Origin: Acidimicrobiaceae bacterium
GTDB taxonomy: Bacteria > Actinomycetota > Acidimicrobiia > Acidimicrobiales > RAAP-2
Length of the DNA: 64,000 nucleotides
Direction of reading: 5' to 3'
Assembly (NCBI GenBank): GCA_027451285.1
Contig: DAIDJP010000056.1
Span: forward strand, 41,002 to 105,001
Shown: in pieces, positions 1 to 7,993 of the stretch
Layout: each line of letters opens with the position of its first letter
How positions within the stretch are numbered: position 1 is the stretch's first letter
Notes under the pieces: generated by a model
What the model saw: only the letters and a program-made list of their open reading frames with translations
Told to the model about the DNA's origin: nothing
Database searches by the model: none
Program-made: the position numbers and the translations under genes

Positions 1-136
1 AGCGACCCACGGCGGCCCCGCCGACGCGGTTGGCGACGAGGCTGCCCAAAACGACGACTCCGGTGAAGAGGATCAGGGTGACGAGACCGGTCGCGCGCGT
101 CGTGTACCACAGGTAAGGCGACGTCAGAGCAATCAC
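1..136 (-). CDS. Ferric reductase-like transmembrane protein, N-terminal fragment
   Basis: Only the first 45 codons lie in the window; the gene runs off the left edge. The GTG start overlaps the apbE stop as GTGA, so it is translationally coupled to apbE. The visible protein begins VIALTSPYLWYTTRATG and continues into a hydrophobic helix (LVTLILFTGVVVLGSLVANR). That opening, with the WYTTRATG motif, is typical of actinobacterial ferric-reductase-like heme-binding membrane proteins encoded beside ApbE. The likely role is transmembrane electron transfer to an extracytosolic flavoprotein. Family assignment rests on the N-terminal motif and the neighbour only, so it is moderately secure. Confidence 0.7.
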   Translation of the reverse strand, partial: MIALTSPYLWYTTRATGLVTLILFTGVVVLGSLVANRVGGAAVGR

Positions 137-1032
137 GCTCCACCTCCGTCAGGGGGCCACCCGCCGACGAATTCCACGCTACCGTCGTGGCGCACGAGGC
201 GCGCCGAGAGGCCGGCCTGGGCGATGCGGTATCCCGCTTCCTCGCCCCAGAGCAGGGCCGCGGTGGCGAACGCGTTGGCGTCGACGCAGGTCGCGGCGCT
301 GACGGTGGCCGTGGCGTAGGGGCCGCGCGCGAAGGTGCCGGTGCGCGGATCGATGACGTGGTTGACCAGGGTGTCGCCCGCCCGCCAGGTGCGCGTGGTG
401 AGAGACGACGTCGCCACGCCGGCGTCACGGATTGCCACGCGCGGCTCGCGGCCGGTGACTTCCAGCGAGTCCGAGACGGCCACGACCCAGGGGCCCTCGT
501 CGCTCGAACCTCGCGCGGCGACGTCGCCACCGATCTCCACGACCACACCGCCGTAGGCCGCGAGCTCGTCGGCGACGCGATCGGCGACCATGGCCTTGGC
601 GCTCGCGCCCAGGTCGAGTCGACATCCCGGGGCCAGGGTCACTTTGTGGCCCGCACGGTCGAGGTCGATCGCGCCCACCCCGAGCGAGGGCACCGGCGCC
701 GCGGGTGCGCCCGCGCCCGTGCGCACCAGCTCGTCGTAATCGCGGTCGTATCCCAGCGCCAAGAGCGCCGGCAGCACCGTCGGATCGCAGAGCCCTCCGG
801 TCAGCTGCGCACTGCGCAGCGCCGCCGCGAGGGCGAGTTCCAAGGTGTCGCTCACCGCGACGGTCTCTCCCTGGTGCTCGTTGAGCCGCGAGATCTCCGA
901 GTCCGCGCGGAAGCGATTGCAGGTCGCGTCCACCGAGTCGATCCAGTGCCAGAGCCGTTGCTGGGCGATGGGCAGATCCTCGGGGTGCTGGGTGGCGAGA
1001 GAGCCCGTGAGCCCCCAGATCGAGAAGTTCAT
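133..1032 (-). CDS. apbE: FAD:protein FMN transferase (ApbE family)
   Basis: A 299-residue protein that would transfer FMN from FAD to a Ser/Thr of an exported target protein. ApbE motifs in order: RFRADSEISRLN near residues 40-50, LDLGASAKAMVADRVAD near 140, VEIGGDVAARG near 165, HVIDPRTG near 225, and VDANAFATAAL near 245, which carries the metal-binding Asp/Thr. ATG 1032 is chosen because the longer reading frame only adds an Arg-rich antisense-like extension. No signal peptide is obvious. It lies 7 bases after the small anchored protein and overlaps the ferric-reductase-like gene by 4 bases, so the three look like one operon. A recognisable FMN-binding target domain is missing from the visible cluster. 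Confidence 0.9.
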   Translation of the reverse strand: MNFSIWGLTGSLATQHPEDLPIAQQRLWHWIDSVDATCNRFRADSEISRLNEHQGETVAVSDTLELALAAALRSAQLTGGLCDPTVLPALLALGYDRDYDELVRTGAGAPAAPVPSLGVGAIDLDRAGHKVTLAPGCRLDLGASAKAMVADRVADELAAYGGVVVEIGGDVAARGSSDEGPWVVAVSDSLEVTGREPRVAIRDAGVATSSLTTRTWRAGDTLVNHVIDPRTGTFARGPYATATVSAATCVDANAFATAALLWGEEAGYRIAQAGLSARLVRHDGSVEFVGGWPPDGGGA

Positions 1033-1039
1033 CGCGACG

Positions 1040-1369
1040 CTAGTAGCACACCCGCGTGCCCGACGGCGTGGAGTAGCACGTGGTCGTCGAGGTGATCGGC
1101 GCCGTGACCGGAGGGGTCGAGGCCGCGGGCGACGGCGTCGACGCGCCGGAGTCATCCGAGGAGGGCGCGGTCGTGGCGGTGGCGGGGATGGTAGTGGTCG
1201 GCGTGGTCACCGGCGGGGAGATGACCTTCAAGGGCTTGGCCGTGCTGGCCGCGTAGCCGATGAACAGGCCCGAGGCCACGCCCGATCCCACCAGAATCGT
1301 CTGGGTCACGCGGCGTACGCGCGCGAAGCGCTTGTCGCGAAGTTGGGGGGTGCGGGGACGTGGGGTCAT
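1040..1369 (-). CDS. Small membrane-anchored Thr/Ser/Pro-rich protein
   Basis: A 109-residue protein of unknown function. An Arg-rich cytoplasmic N-terminus (about 1-22) precedes one hydrophobic helix (ILVGSGVASGLFIGYA), then a Pro/Thr/Ser-rich extracytoplasmic tail ending in two cysteines ten residues apart (C-YSTPSGTRV-C). The start ATG has an AAGGA ribosome site 6 bases upstream. It occupies the position where related ApbE/ferric-reductase clusters usually encode an FMN-binding-domain protein, but no such domain is present. The tail contains SGASTPS, which only partly resembles the flavinylation motif (S/D)GA(S/T)x(S/T). It could be a linker, a reduced substrate or an unrelated anchor; I do not assign a function. 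Confidence 0.6.
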   Translation of the reverse strand: MTPRPRTPQLRDKRFARVRRVTQTILVGSGVASGLFIGYAASTAKPLKVISPPVTTPTTTIPATATTAPSSDDSGASTPSPAASTPPVTAPITSTTTCYSTPSGTRVCY

Positions 1370-1380
1370 GAGATTTCCTT

Positions 1381-1440
1381 GTTATCCAGTGTGGCACTGG
1401 TAACTAAGGAAGTCTCAGTCCGTGTCTAAGAAGTTAGACA
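1381..1440. promoter_or_regulatory. Two inverted repeats upstream of the ApbE-cluster operon
   Basis: The 85-base gap between the histidine kinase and the small anchored protein holds two dyads. One is CCAGTG-TGG-CACTGG (1386-1400), extended by GTTA/TAAC with a one-base bulge. The other is a perfect TGTCTAA-GAAG-TTAGACA (1423-1440). Neither has a T-run, so they look more like operators or a 5'-UTR hairpin than terminators. A CTAGACA element also occurs upstream of the response regulator (3514-3520), which would fit shared control; that is inference. Confidence 0.4.
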
Positions 1441-1454
1441 AAATAGTCCTGGTC

Positions 1455-2801
1455 CTAGGGCTGACTGACGGTGGGTAGGGTGACCACGAAGCGCGCCCCG
1501 CCCAGTTCGGGGTCCTGGTCGACCTCGACCGTGCCCTGGAGTTCGGCGACCACCTGGGCGACGATGGACAGGCCTAGACCCGATCCGGGCAGCGCGCGCG
1601 CCGACGCCGAGCGCCAGAAGCGGTCAAAGACGTGGGGGCGGTCGCTCTCGGCGATCCCGGGCCCCGAGTCGGCGACGGTGATGCGCCCGTCCTCACTGGT
1701 CACGCGGATGCGCCCGCCGGCGGGGGTGAACTTGACCGCGTTGGTGAGCAGGTTCGAGACGGCGCGCACGAGCCGGTCGCGCCGGGCGACGACCATCGAC
1801 GCGTCGACCTCAGCGTCGATGGTGATGTCCTTGATCCGCGCGTGGGTGCGCGCGGTGTCCACGCATTCGTCCACGCATTCGTCGAGGCGCAGGACGACGG
1901 GCTCGCCCTCGCTGCGTTCGCCGCGAGCGAGCTCGCCGAGGTCGGTGACGAGCGCGGCGAGCTCGTCGACCTGGGCGACCATGTCGTGGGTCAGCTGGCG
2001 AAGATCCTCGGCCGACAGGTCGCGCGCTCGCGACAGCACCTGCGCGTTGGTGCGCAGCGACGTGAGCGGGGTGCGCAGCTCGTGGCTGGCGTCGAGCACG
2101 AGCTGTCGCTGGAGGTACTGACTGCTCTGGACGCTCGCGAGGAGCCGGTTGAACACGCGGCGCAGCCGTCCCAGCTCGTCGGCACCACCCTCGTCGATGC
2201 GATAGGTCATGTCGTTGGTCTCGGCGACGCGCTCGATCTCGTCGGTGACCTCTTCGAGGGGATGCAGCGCGGTGCGCGCGAGGGCCAGTCCCAGCACGAG
2301 CGCCAGCGCGAGCCCGCCGGCGGCGACGACGAGCAGGGTGCGCACCAGGTGGCGCAGCTCGTTCTCCTGACCGGTGATGTTCACGACGAACAACTGGGCC
2401 GACGTCGTCGTGATCGTGTAGAGGCCGCTCTGACCGCCGACGATGGAGTTCTTGGGCAGCGGGACGATGAGCTCGCGGTAGTACTGCCCGCCGAACTCGA
2501 CGCTGCGGATCAGTTCCGAGCCGTGCCCGTTGGCCAGACGCAGGATCGTCGCGTCGATCGGCACGTTGGACTTGGGCACCGTCTGGCCGTTGGCGAGGAC
2601 CAGCTCGAAGTACGACCCGGTGACCTGGGAGTCGTCGCCCACCAGGTGTCCGGCGGGCGAGTGCGACGCCTGGAGCAGGGATTCGTCCACCGAGCGCAGG
2701 ATCGCGTTACGCGTCGTGAGAAACGATGCCAAACAGGCGAGCACGACGGCCACCGCGGCGACGCCCACCGTGGCGCCGATGACGCGCGCGCGAAACGTCA
2801 C
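1455..2801 (-). CDS. Two-component sensor histidine kinase (MprB-like)
   Basis: A 448-residue membrane sensor kinase. It has an N-terminal membrane segment (about 7-27), an extracytoplasmic sensor region, a second membrane helix (LVVAAGGLALALVLGLALA, near 155-178) and a HAMP linker. The HisKA box is ASHELRTPL with His240 as the expected phospho-acceptor. The HATPase domain has its N-box at NLLTNAVKFTP, G1 at DSGPGIA, the F-box HVFDRFWRS and G2 at GSGLGLSIV. It overlaps the response regulator by 4 bases (ATGA), so the pair is co-translated. The sensed signal is unknown. The ApbE cluster follows 85 bases downstream on the same strand and is a plausible target. Confidence 0.9.
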   Translation of the reverse strand: MTFRARVIGATVGVAAVAVVLACLASFLTTRNAILRSVDESLLQASHSPAGHLVGDDSQVTGSYFELVLANGQTVPKSNVPIDATILRLANGHGSELIRSVEFGGQYYRELIVPLPKNSIVGGQSGLYTITTTSAQLFVVNITGQENELRHLVRTLLVVAAGGLALALVLGLALARTALHPLEEVTDEIERVAETNDMTYRIDEGGADELGRLRRVFNRLLASVQSSQYLQRQLVLDASHELRTPLTSLRTNAQVLSRARDLSAEDLRQLTHDMVAQVDELAALVTDLGELARGERSEGEPVVLRLDECVDECVDTARTHARIKDITIDAEVDASMVVARRDRLVRAVSNLLTNAVKFTPAGGRIRVTSEDGRITVADSGPGIAESDRPHVFDRFWRSASARALPGSGLGLSIVAQVVAELQGTVEVDQDPELGGARFVVTLPTVSQP

Positions 2802-3496
2802 GACGCGCGCAGTGCGTATCCCACGCCGCGCACCGTCTGGATGAGGCGTGACTCGCCGCCCTCTTCGAGCTTGCGACGCAGGTAGCCGATGTAGACGGCC
2901 AGCGAGTTGGTGCCCGAGTCAAACGTGTATCCCCACACGAGGTCGAGTATCTGGTCGCGGGTCAGTACTTGGCGCGGGTGGTGCAAGAACAGCTCGAGCA
3001 GGTCGAACTCGATCTTGGTCAGCGCGATTGGTCGGCTGCCGCGCAGCACTTCGCGGGTCTGGGGATTGAGGCTCAGGTCCTCGAAGCGCAGCACCGCCAC
3101 GTCGCCGTCGGAGAGGTTGTGCCGGCGCAGCAGCGCGCGAAGTCGCGCGAGCAGCTCGGCGAGGTCGAAGGGCTTGACGAGGTAGTCGTCGGCACCCACG
3201 TCGAGGCCCTCGACCCGGTCGTTCACCGCGTCGCGCGCCGTGAGCATCAGGATCGGCGTCGAGTCGCCGGCGCGGCGGATCCGTCGACACACCTCGAGTC
3301 CGTCGATGTCGGGTAGCTGCAGGTCGAGGATGATCGCGTCGGGCGCTCGCAGCTGGACCGACTTCAGCGCGCTGAGGCCGTCTTCGAAGAGGTCGACGTC
3401 GTAGTTCTCCATTCGCAGGGCGCGACCGAGGGCAGTGCGAATCGCCCCGTCGTCGTCCACGATGGCGACGTAGGGGTTCGGGGTGGTGGTTGTCAC
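2798..3496 (-). CDS. Two-component response regulator, OmpR/PhoB type (MprA-like)
   Basis: A 232-residue regulator. The receiver domain (about 8-120) has the acidic pocket D14-D15, phospho-acceptor D58 (LDLQLP), T86 (LMLTA) and K108 (LVKPFD). The C-terminal winged helix (about 135-230) has the usual ILDLVWGY and RGVGYALR motifs. The start is GTG with AAAGGA about 6 bases upstream. It is the first gene of the minus-strand operon with the kinase. Two dyads lie just upstream of its start and could be autoregulatory sites. Confidence 0.92.
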   Translation of the reverse strand: MTTTTPNPYVAIVDDDGAIRTALGRALRMENYDVDLFEDGLSALKSVQLRAPDAIILDLQLPDIDGLEVCRRIRRAGDSTPILMLTARDAVNDRVEGLDVGADDYLVKPFDLAELLARLRALLRRHNLSDGDVAVLRFEDLSLNPQTREVLRGSRPIALTKIEFDLLELFLHHPRQVLTRDQILDLVWGYTFDSGTNSLAVYIGYLRRKLEEGGESRLIQTVRGVGYALRAS

Positions 3497-3513
3497 GTCG
3501 ATCCTTTACCCGG

Positions 3514-3553
3514 CTAGACAGGCTCTAGTGTGGCTGTTTGGTATTTAGCCACA
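3514..3553. promoter_or_regulatory. Dyad repeats upstream of the response regulator
   Basis: Two perfect inverted repeats precede the regulator start: CTAGA-CAGGC-TCTAG (3514-3528) and TGTGGCT-N11-AGCCACA (3529-3535 with 3547-3553). They lie between the regulator and tRNA-Gln, where the operon promoter should be. Autoregulatory operators are a reasonable guess; the sequence alone does not prove binding. Confidence 0.35.
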
Positions 3554-3599
3554 TCTTCCATTCTCTAAGAATCTATGAAGTTTGTGGCGGTAGCACCGG

Positions 3600-3672
3600 T
3601 GGCGGGTAGTTCAACCGGCAGAACAGCGGACTTTGGATCCGAAGGTTGGAGGTTCGAGCCCTCCCCCGCCAG
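3600..3672 (+). tRNA. tRNA-Gln (anticodon TTG)
   Basis: A standard cloverleaf: acceptor TGGCGGG/CCCGCCA, D-stem GTTC/GAAC, anticodon loop CTTTGGA giving anticodon TTG, T-stem GGAGG/CCTCC with loop TTCGAGC, and discriminator G. CCA is encoded at 3673-3675. The top anticodon-stem pair (27-43) is a G-A mismatch; the other four pair. The gene stands alone between the response regulator and the alpha/beta hydrolase. Confidence 0.95.
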
Positions 3673-3690
3673 CCACCAGCGAGTCGCCGG

Positions 3691-4584
3691 TCAGTGCGTG
3701 CCGCGTCCTCGCTCGGCGAGCAGGGCGGCCAGGGCAAGGGGATTGTCGCCCTGGACCGAGTGACCGGCCTCGACGCGCACGACGCGCGCGCCGGGACGCG
3801 CCTGAAGAAAGCGCGCCTCGTCCTCGTCGTCGACCACCGAGCTCGCCCACGTGGCTCGCACCAGGGTGACCGGCACGGTGATCTCTTCGAGCACGCGCCA
3901 GAGGTCGCCCAGGGGCGCGGGAGCCTCGGTGGGCGCGGGGTGCTGCTGGTGGCGCCAGACCCAGGCGCCGTCGTCGCGGCGCAGCGCGTTGTGCAGGATC
4001 CCGCGGCGCAGGGAGGACACCGAGCGGGTGGGGTTGTGTTCGATCGTTCGCGCGAGCAGTTCGTCGAAGTCGGCGAACGTGGCCGGTCCGTTCACGAAGT
4101 CGGTGATGTGGCGGGCCTTGTCGGCGTTGACCCCGGGGGTGATGTCGACGAGCACGAGCTCGCTCACCAGGTCGGGGCGCTCGTGGGCGATGAACAGGCT
4201 GGTCAGTCCGCCGAGGGACATGCCGACCAAGGGCACGGGGCGCGCGAGGAGCTGCTCGAGCGCGCGTTCGAGGTCGGTCGCGTGGGTTCGCGCCGAGGAG
4301 GGCCCGTGGGGTCCGGGGTCTGAGTGTCCGTGTCCGGGCAGGTCGACAGCGAGGAGCGGCCGTTCCAGGGCCAAGGCCACCGTGTCGAAGGTGTGCGCGT
4401 TCTGGGCCCCGCCGTGAACGAGCACGAGTTCGGGTGCGCCCTCGCCCCAGGCGAGTCCGCTCACCTGGCGCAGGCCGTCGACGGCGACGAAGAAGCGCCG
4501 CACCGGTGGCACTTCGACCTCGAGGTCCCACTCCGCGATGTTCTCGTGGAAATAGTTGAACTCGTTGTAGGTGAAGTCCTCCAC
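3691..4584 (-). CDS. Alpha/beta hydrolase
   Basis: A 297-residue alpha/beta hydrolase of unknown substrate. It shows the oxyanion-hole segment VHGGAQNAHTFD, the strand LLAVDLPGHGHSD, the nucleophile elbow GMSLGG (Ser) and a late His in EAGHSVQGDNP. The first 45 residues are an unusual Tyr/Glu/Asp-rich segment (FTYNEFNYFHENIAEWDLE) before the fold begins. The start GTG 4584 is favoured because TACGAT sits exactly 6 bases upstream, as in other leaderless genes here. The reading frame continues further upstream, but that part overlaps glmU. It is divergent from glmU. Confidence 0.85.
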   Translation of the reverse strand: MEDFTYNEFNYFHENIAEWDLEVEVPPVRRFFVAVDGLRQVSGLAWGEGAPELVLVHGGAQNAHTFDTVALALERPLLAVDLPGHGHSDPGPHGPSSARTHATDLERALEQLLARPVPLVGMSLGGLTSLFIAHERPDLVSELVLVDITPGVNADKARHITDFVNGPATFADFDELLARTIEHNPTRSVSSLRRGILHNALRRDDGAWVWRHQQHPAPTEAPAPLGDLWRVLEEITVPVTLVRATWASSVVDDEDEARFLQARPGARVVRVEAGHSVQGDNPLALAALLAERGRGTH

Positions 4585-4590
4585 GCTGGA

Positions 4591-4596
4591 ATCGTA
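4591..4596 (-). promoter_or_regulatory. Leaderless -10 (TACGAT) of the alpha/beta hydrolase
   Basis: TACGAT on the minus strand, 6 bases before GTG 4584. It decides the start of the hydrolase and lies in the short divergent space shared with glmU. Confidence 0.5.
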
Positions 4597-4620
4597 GGAG
4601 AAACTGGTAGAGATGGAGGC

Positions 4621-5697
4621 GTGAGAGCCACCTGCGCCGTCGTGCTCGCCGCGGGCGAGGGAACGCGCATGCGCTCGCCGCGACCCAAGCCGCTGCACCT
4701 GCTCTGCGGGCGGCCGATGGTCAGTTTTATTCTTGACGCGGTCAGTGACGCTCGCGCGACCTTCGTCGTCGTCGGCCACGGCGCGACGTGGGTCGAAAAG
4801 GAGCTGCGCGCGCGACACGGCGACGCGCTGTCCTTCGTCGAGCAGTCTGAGCAGCTGGGCACGGGCCACGCGGTGGCCACGGCCCTGCCCGCGATCCTCG
4901 ACGTCGTGGGCGACGCCGACGTGGACGTCGTCATCGTGCCTGGCGACACGCCACTGCTACGTCGCGCCACTCTCAGCGAGCTCGTCAACCGTCACCGCGA
5001 GGGCCAGGCCGCGATGACCGTGCTGAGCGCGGTGCTCGAGGACCCCTCGGGCTACGGGCGCATCGTGCGCGACCGCGAGGGGCGCTTCACGCGCATCGTC
5101 GAAGAGCGCGACGCCTCACCCGAGGAGCGCCAGATCCACGAGGTCAACACGTCGGTCATGGTGGTGCGCGCCGCCCTCTTGGGCCCCGGGCTTCGCCGGG
5201 TGGGCCGCCAGAACGCCCAGCACGAGTACTACCTGACCGACCTGGTGGGCGTGTTGCGCGACGCCGGCCACGCGACGGCCTCGGTCCCGGTCGACGACGC
5301 TCTCGAGGTGATGGGGGTCAACGACCGCTCCCAGCTCGCCGGGGCCGAGCGCGAGATGCGTCGGCGCATCAACGAGCGCTGGATGCAGCGCGGGGTCACG
5401 ATGTGGGACCCACGTCACACCTACGTCGACGCCGACGTCGAACTGGCCGCGGACGTCTCTCTGCTGCCGGGCACGGTGCTGCGAGGTCGCACGACCGTGG
5501 CCGCCGGAGCTGTCATCGGCCCCCACGCCCACTTAGAGGACGTGACCGTGGGCGAGGGCGCCCACCTCGCCACGGTGACGGCCACGCGCGCGGTCATCGG
5601 CGAACGCGCCGACGTGGGCGCCTACGCGGTGCTCGAGGCCGGCGTGGTGCTCGAGGCCGGCGCCCGCGTCGCTGCGGGAGAGCATCTTTCGGCCTGA
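4621..5697 (+). CDS. glmU: UDP-GlcNAc pyrophosphorylase GlmU, lacking the acetyltransferase half
   Basis: 358 residues, against about 455-495 for bifunctional GlmU. The N-terminal uridyltransferase is intact: LAAGEGTRM, a downstream Lys in RPKPL, QLGTGHA and PGDTPLL. A left-handed beta-helix begins (YVDADVELAADVSLLPGT...) but stops after about six coils at GEHLSA. The missing part is where the family has the acetyltransferase catalytic His, the Lys/Asn/Tyr acetyl-CoA residues and the NYDG segment. No continuation exists in another frame before prs. It should make UDP-GlcNAc from GlcNAc-1-P, with GlcN-1-P acetylation left to another enzyme. GTG 4621 is chosen because it directly precedes the nucleotide-binding loop. 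It contains a rare TTA codon at 5533-5535. Confidence 0.88.
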   Translation: MRATCAVVLAAGEGTRMRSPRPKPLHLLCGRPMVSFILDAVSDARATFVVVGHGATWVEKELRARHGDALSFVEQSEQLGTGHAVATALPAILDVVGDADVDVVIVPGDTPLLRRATLSELVNRHREGQAAMTVLSAVLEDPSGYGRIVRDREGRFTRIVEERDASPEERQIHEVNTSVMVVRAALLGPGLRRVGRQNAQHEYYLTDLVGVLRDAGHATASVPVDDALEVMGVNDRSQLAGAEREMRRRINERWMQRGVTMWDPRHTYVDADVELAADVSLLPGTVLRGRTTVAAGAVIGPHAHLEDVTVGEGAHLATVTATRAVIGERADVGAYAVLEAGVVLEAGARVAAGEHLSA

Positions 5698-5711
5698 GCC
5701 GGCGCGCCCTG

Positions 5712-5717
5712 TACGCT
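5712..5717 (+). promoter_or_regulatory. Leaderless -10 (TACGCT) of prs
   Basis: TACGCT lies 6 bases before the GTG start of prs, right after the glmU stop, so prs probably has its own leaderless promoter. Confidence 0.5.
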
Positions 5718-5723
5718 GGCGCC

Positions 5724-6698
5724 GTGGAGTCGCTCGCCAAACGCCGTCTCGTCATCGTGACGGGACGCTGTCACCCCGCCCTCGCGCGCGACATCGCCGG
5801 CAAGCTCGGCGTCGAGCTCACCGAGGCCAACGTGCGCGAATTCGCCAACGGCGAGATCCACTGCCGCTTCGACGAGTCGATCCGCGGTGCGCACGTCTTC
5901 ATCGTCCAGACCCACTCCTCGCCCGTGAACGACGCGGTCATGGAGCAGCTGATCATGATCGACGCGGCCAAGCGCGCGTCGGCCAAGTCGATCACCGCCG
6001 TGATTCCCAACTACGGCTACGCCCGCCAGGACCGCAAGAGCGCCGGCCGCGAGCCGATCACCGCGAAACTCATCGCCGACATGCTCCAGACGGCGGGGGC
6101 GAGCCGGGTGCTGTCGGTGGATTTCCACTCGGGCCAGCTCCAGGGGTTCTTCGACATCCCGGTCGACCACCTGGTCGCCGCCCCCGTGCTCGAGGACTAT
6201 CTCAAGGCCAACGCCAATCCCCACGAACTGGTCGTGGTGGCCCCCGACGCCGGGCGCGTCAAGGTGGCCGAGCGTTACGCCCAGCACCTGGGCTGTGACC
6301 TGGCCCTGGTGCACAAGACCCGCCCGCGCGGCTCGGCGAACGTCGCCGAGGCGCGCCACATCGTCGGTGACGTCCACGGGCGCCACTGCGTGCTGATCGA
6401 CGACATGATCGACACCGCCGGCACGATCGTGGCGGCCTGCGACCTTCTCAAGTCTCACGGCGCCGAGGAGATCTGGGTGATGGCCACGCACGCGGTGTTC
6501 TCGCCGCCGGCGATCGAGCGGCTCTTCAACGCCCCCGTGAGCCGGGTGGTGGTCACCGACACCCTGCCCCTGCCCCCGGAGCGGCGCTTCGAGAAGCTCG
6601 AGGTCCTCTCGGTGGCCTCCATCGTGGCCAACGCGATCGCGGCGATCTTCGAGGACTCCTCGGTGTCGGACATCTTCGGGGGCGAGAACCTCCTCTAG
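5724..6698 (+). CDS. prs: Ribose-phosphate pyrophosphokinase
   Basis: 324 residues. It makes PRPP from ribose-5-phosphate and ATP for nucleotide, His and Trp synthesis. Family motifs are clear: the ATP-binding region around EFANGEIHCRF, the flexible-loop region NYGYARQDRKSAGREPI, the metal/PP site SVDFHSGQLQGFFDIPVD, and the PRPP-binding signature VLIDDMIDTAGT. The length is normal for class I Prs. The GTG start follows glmU by 26 bases; glmU-prs is a conserved actinobacterial pair. Confidence 0.95.
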   Translation: MESLAKRRLVIVTGRCHPALARDIAGKLGVELTEANVREFANGEIHCRFDESIRGAHVFIVQTHSSPVNDAVMEQLIMIDAAKRASAKSITAVIPNYGYARQDRKSAGREPITAKLIADMLQTAGASRVLSVDFHSGQLQGFFDIPVDHLVAAPVLEDYLKANANPHELVVVAPDAGRVKVAERYAQHLGCDLALVHKTRPRGSANVAEARHIVGDVHGRHCVLIDDMIDTAGTIVAACDLLKSHGAEEIWVMATHAVFSPPAIERLFNAPVSRVVVTDTLPLPPERRFEKLEVLSVASIVANAIAAIFEDSSVSDIFGGENLL

Positions 6699-6726
6699 GC
6701 CCAGTGTGGGCACCCGCCCGAGGCAC

Positions 6727-6732
6727 TAGACT
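6727..6732 (+). promoter_or_regulatory. -10-like TAGACT upstream of rplY
   Basis: TAGACT lies 47 bases before the rplY ATG, with a strong GGAGGA ribosome site at 6769-6774. This promoter would give a leadered transcript, unlike the leaderless pattern elsewhere. Confidence 0.4.
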
Positions 6733-6779
6733 GGACGCTCTGTGCTCGACCGATCGTCGAGAACTACTGGAGGAATGTC

Positions 6780-7370
6780 ATGTCTCAGGCCACCTTGCAC
6801 GCCTCGACGAGTCGATCACTGGGCTCGCGCGACTCGCGCCGCCTGCGTCTGGCCGGTTCGATCCCGGCCGTCGTCTACGGCGTGGGCGTCTCCCCGCTCG
6901 CGGTGGCCGTGGACGCCAAGGCCTTCCGCGGCGCCGTGTCCGGCGCCCAGGGCCTCAACTCGCTGATCACCCTCGACGCCGACGGCCAGACCTTCACGGT
7001 CATGGCCCGCGAGATCCAGCGCCACCCGGTGCGCGGGACCGTCGCGCACATCGACTTTCAGGTCGTGGACCCGAATAAGCCGGTCGTCACCGAGATCCCC
7101 CTGCACGTGGTGGGCGACGCCGTCGAGGTTCGCCACGCCGACTGGGAGGTCGACCAGCAGCTGTTCTCACTCGAGATCCGCACCCGCCCCGACCAGATCC
7201 CGACCCACCTGGACGTTGACATCTCGGCCCTCAAGGCCGGCAGTTCCATCCGCGTCGCCGACCTCGAACTGCCCGCGGGCGTGGAGGCGGTCGCTGACGT
7301 CGCTCTCACCGTGGTCACCACCCACGCCGGGCGAGCCGCGAAGGCCGGCGGGGCCGACGTCACCGCCTAA
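6780..7370 (+). CDS. rplY: 50S ribosomal protein L25 / general stress protein Ctc
   Basis: 196 residues with two domains. The N-terminal L25 5S-rRNA-binding domain (about 1-92) has the GSRDSRRLR, GSIPAVVYG and EIQRHPVRGTVAHIDFQ motifs. The C-terminal TL5/Ctc beta domain starts at VVTEIPLHVVGDA. The length matches the long bacterial form. ATG 6780 has GGAGGA 5 bases upstream. It is followed by pth after 2 bases, the usual ctc-pth pairing. Confidence 0.95.
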   Translation: MSQATLHASTSRSLGSRDSRRLRLAGSIPAVVYGVGVSPLAVAVDAKAFRGAVSGAQGLNSLITLDADGQTFTVMAREIQRHPVRGTVAHIDFQVVDPNKPVVTEIPLHVVGDAVEVRHADWEVDQQLFSLEIRTRPDQIPTHLDVDISALKAGSSIRVADLELPAGVEAVADVALTVVTTHAGRAAKAGGADVTA

Positions 7371-7372
7371 TC

Positions 7373-7993
7373 GTGTCGGCGCTGCGGCGCTCCTTGGAAC
7401 GTCGCGGTAGCGCGAGCGTCCTGTTGATCGTCGGTCTGGCCAATCCGGGCGAGGAGTTCGAGTCGAGCCGCCACAACGTGGGCGGCGACGCCGTGCGCCT
7501 GGCGGCGACGCGCCACGGCGCGACCCTCGCCCTCGAAGGGCGCCAGCGCGCGATGTCGGCCACGTTTCCGACGCCGCTCGGCCCGGTGACCCTCGCCGTG
7601 CCGACGACCTTCATGAACGAGTCGGGAGCGGCGGTCGCGCCACTGATGCGGCGCACCTCGCTGGAGGGTCCCGCGAACCTCGTGATCGTCCACGACGAGC
7701 TCGATCTCGAACCCGGTCGGGTCCAGTTGAAGATGGGCGGGGGACTGGCCGGTCACAACGGACTGCGCTCCGTCGCTCAGGTCCTGGGCACCAACGACTT
7801 CATCCGACTGCGAATCGGGGTGGGCAAGCCACGCACCAAAGAGGAGGGGGCGAACTACGTGCTCGCCCGCCTGCGGGGGACCAAGAAGGCCGAGCGCGAC
7901 GACAACGTGGCCCTGGCCGCCGACGCGATCGACTTGCTGATCGACGAGGGCTTTGACGGGGCCCAGCGTCGCGTGAACGCTCCCCGTGACTGA
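7373..7993 (+). CDS. pth: Peptidyl-tRNA hydrolase
   Basis: 206 residues. It releases peptides from prematurely dropped peptidyl-tRNA. The catalytic and substrate residues are visible: N in VGLANPGEEFE, catalytic His in SRHNVGGD, N in TFMNESG, Asp in VHDELDLEPG and N in GHNGLRS. The GTG at 7373 gives a roughly 15-residue N-terminal extension before LLIVGLANPG; a shorter start is possible. The 3' end overlaps mfd by 8 bases. Confidence 0.95.
   Translation: MSALRRSLERRGSASVLLIVGLANPGEEFESSRHNVGGDAVRLAATRHGATLALEGRQRAMSATFPTPLGPVTLAVPTTFMNESGAAVAPLMRRTSLEGPANLVIVHDELDLEPGRVQLKMGGGLAGHNGLRSVAQVLGTNDFIRLRIGVGKPRTKEEGANYVLARLRGTKKAERDDNVALAADAIDLLIDEGFDGAQRRVNAPRD

Noticed and set aside
1220..1240. 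SGAST of the 109-aa protein as a true flavinylation motif
   Set aside because: The motif needs Ser or Thr after the variable residue; Pro is found. Kept only as a possibility in the cluster finding.
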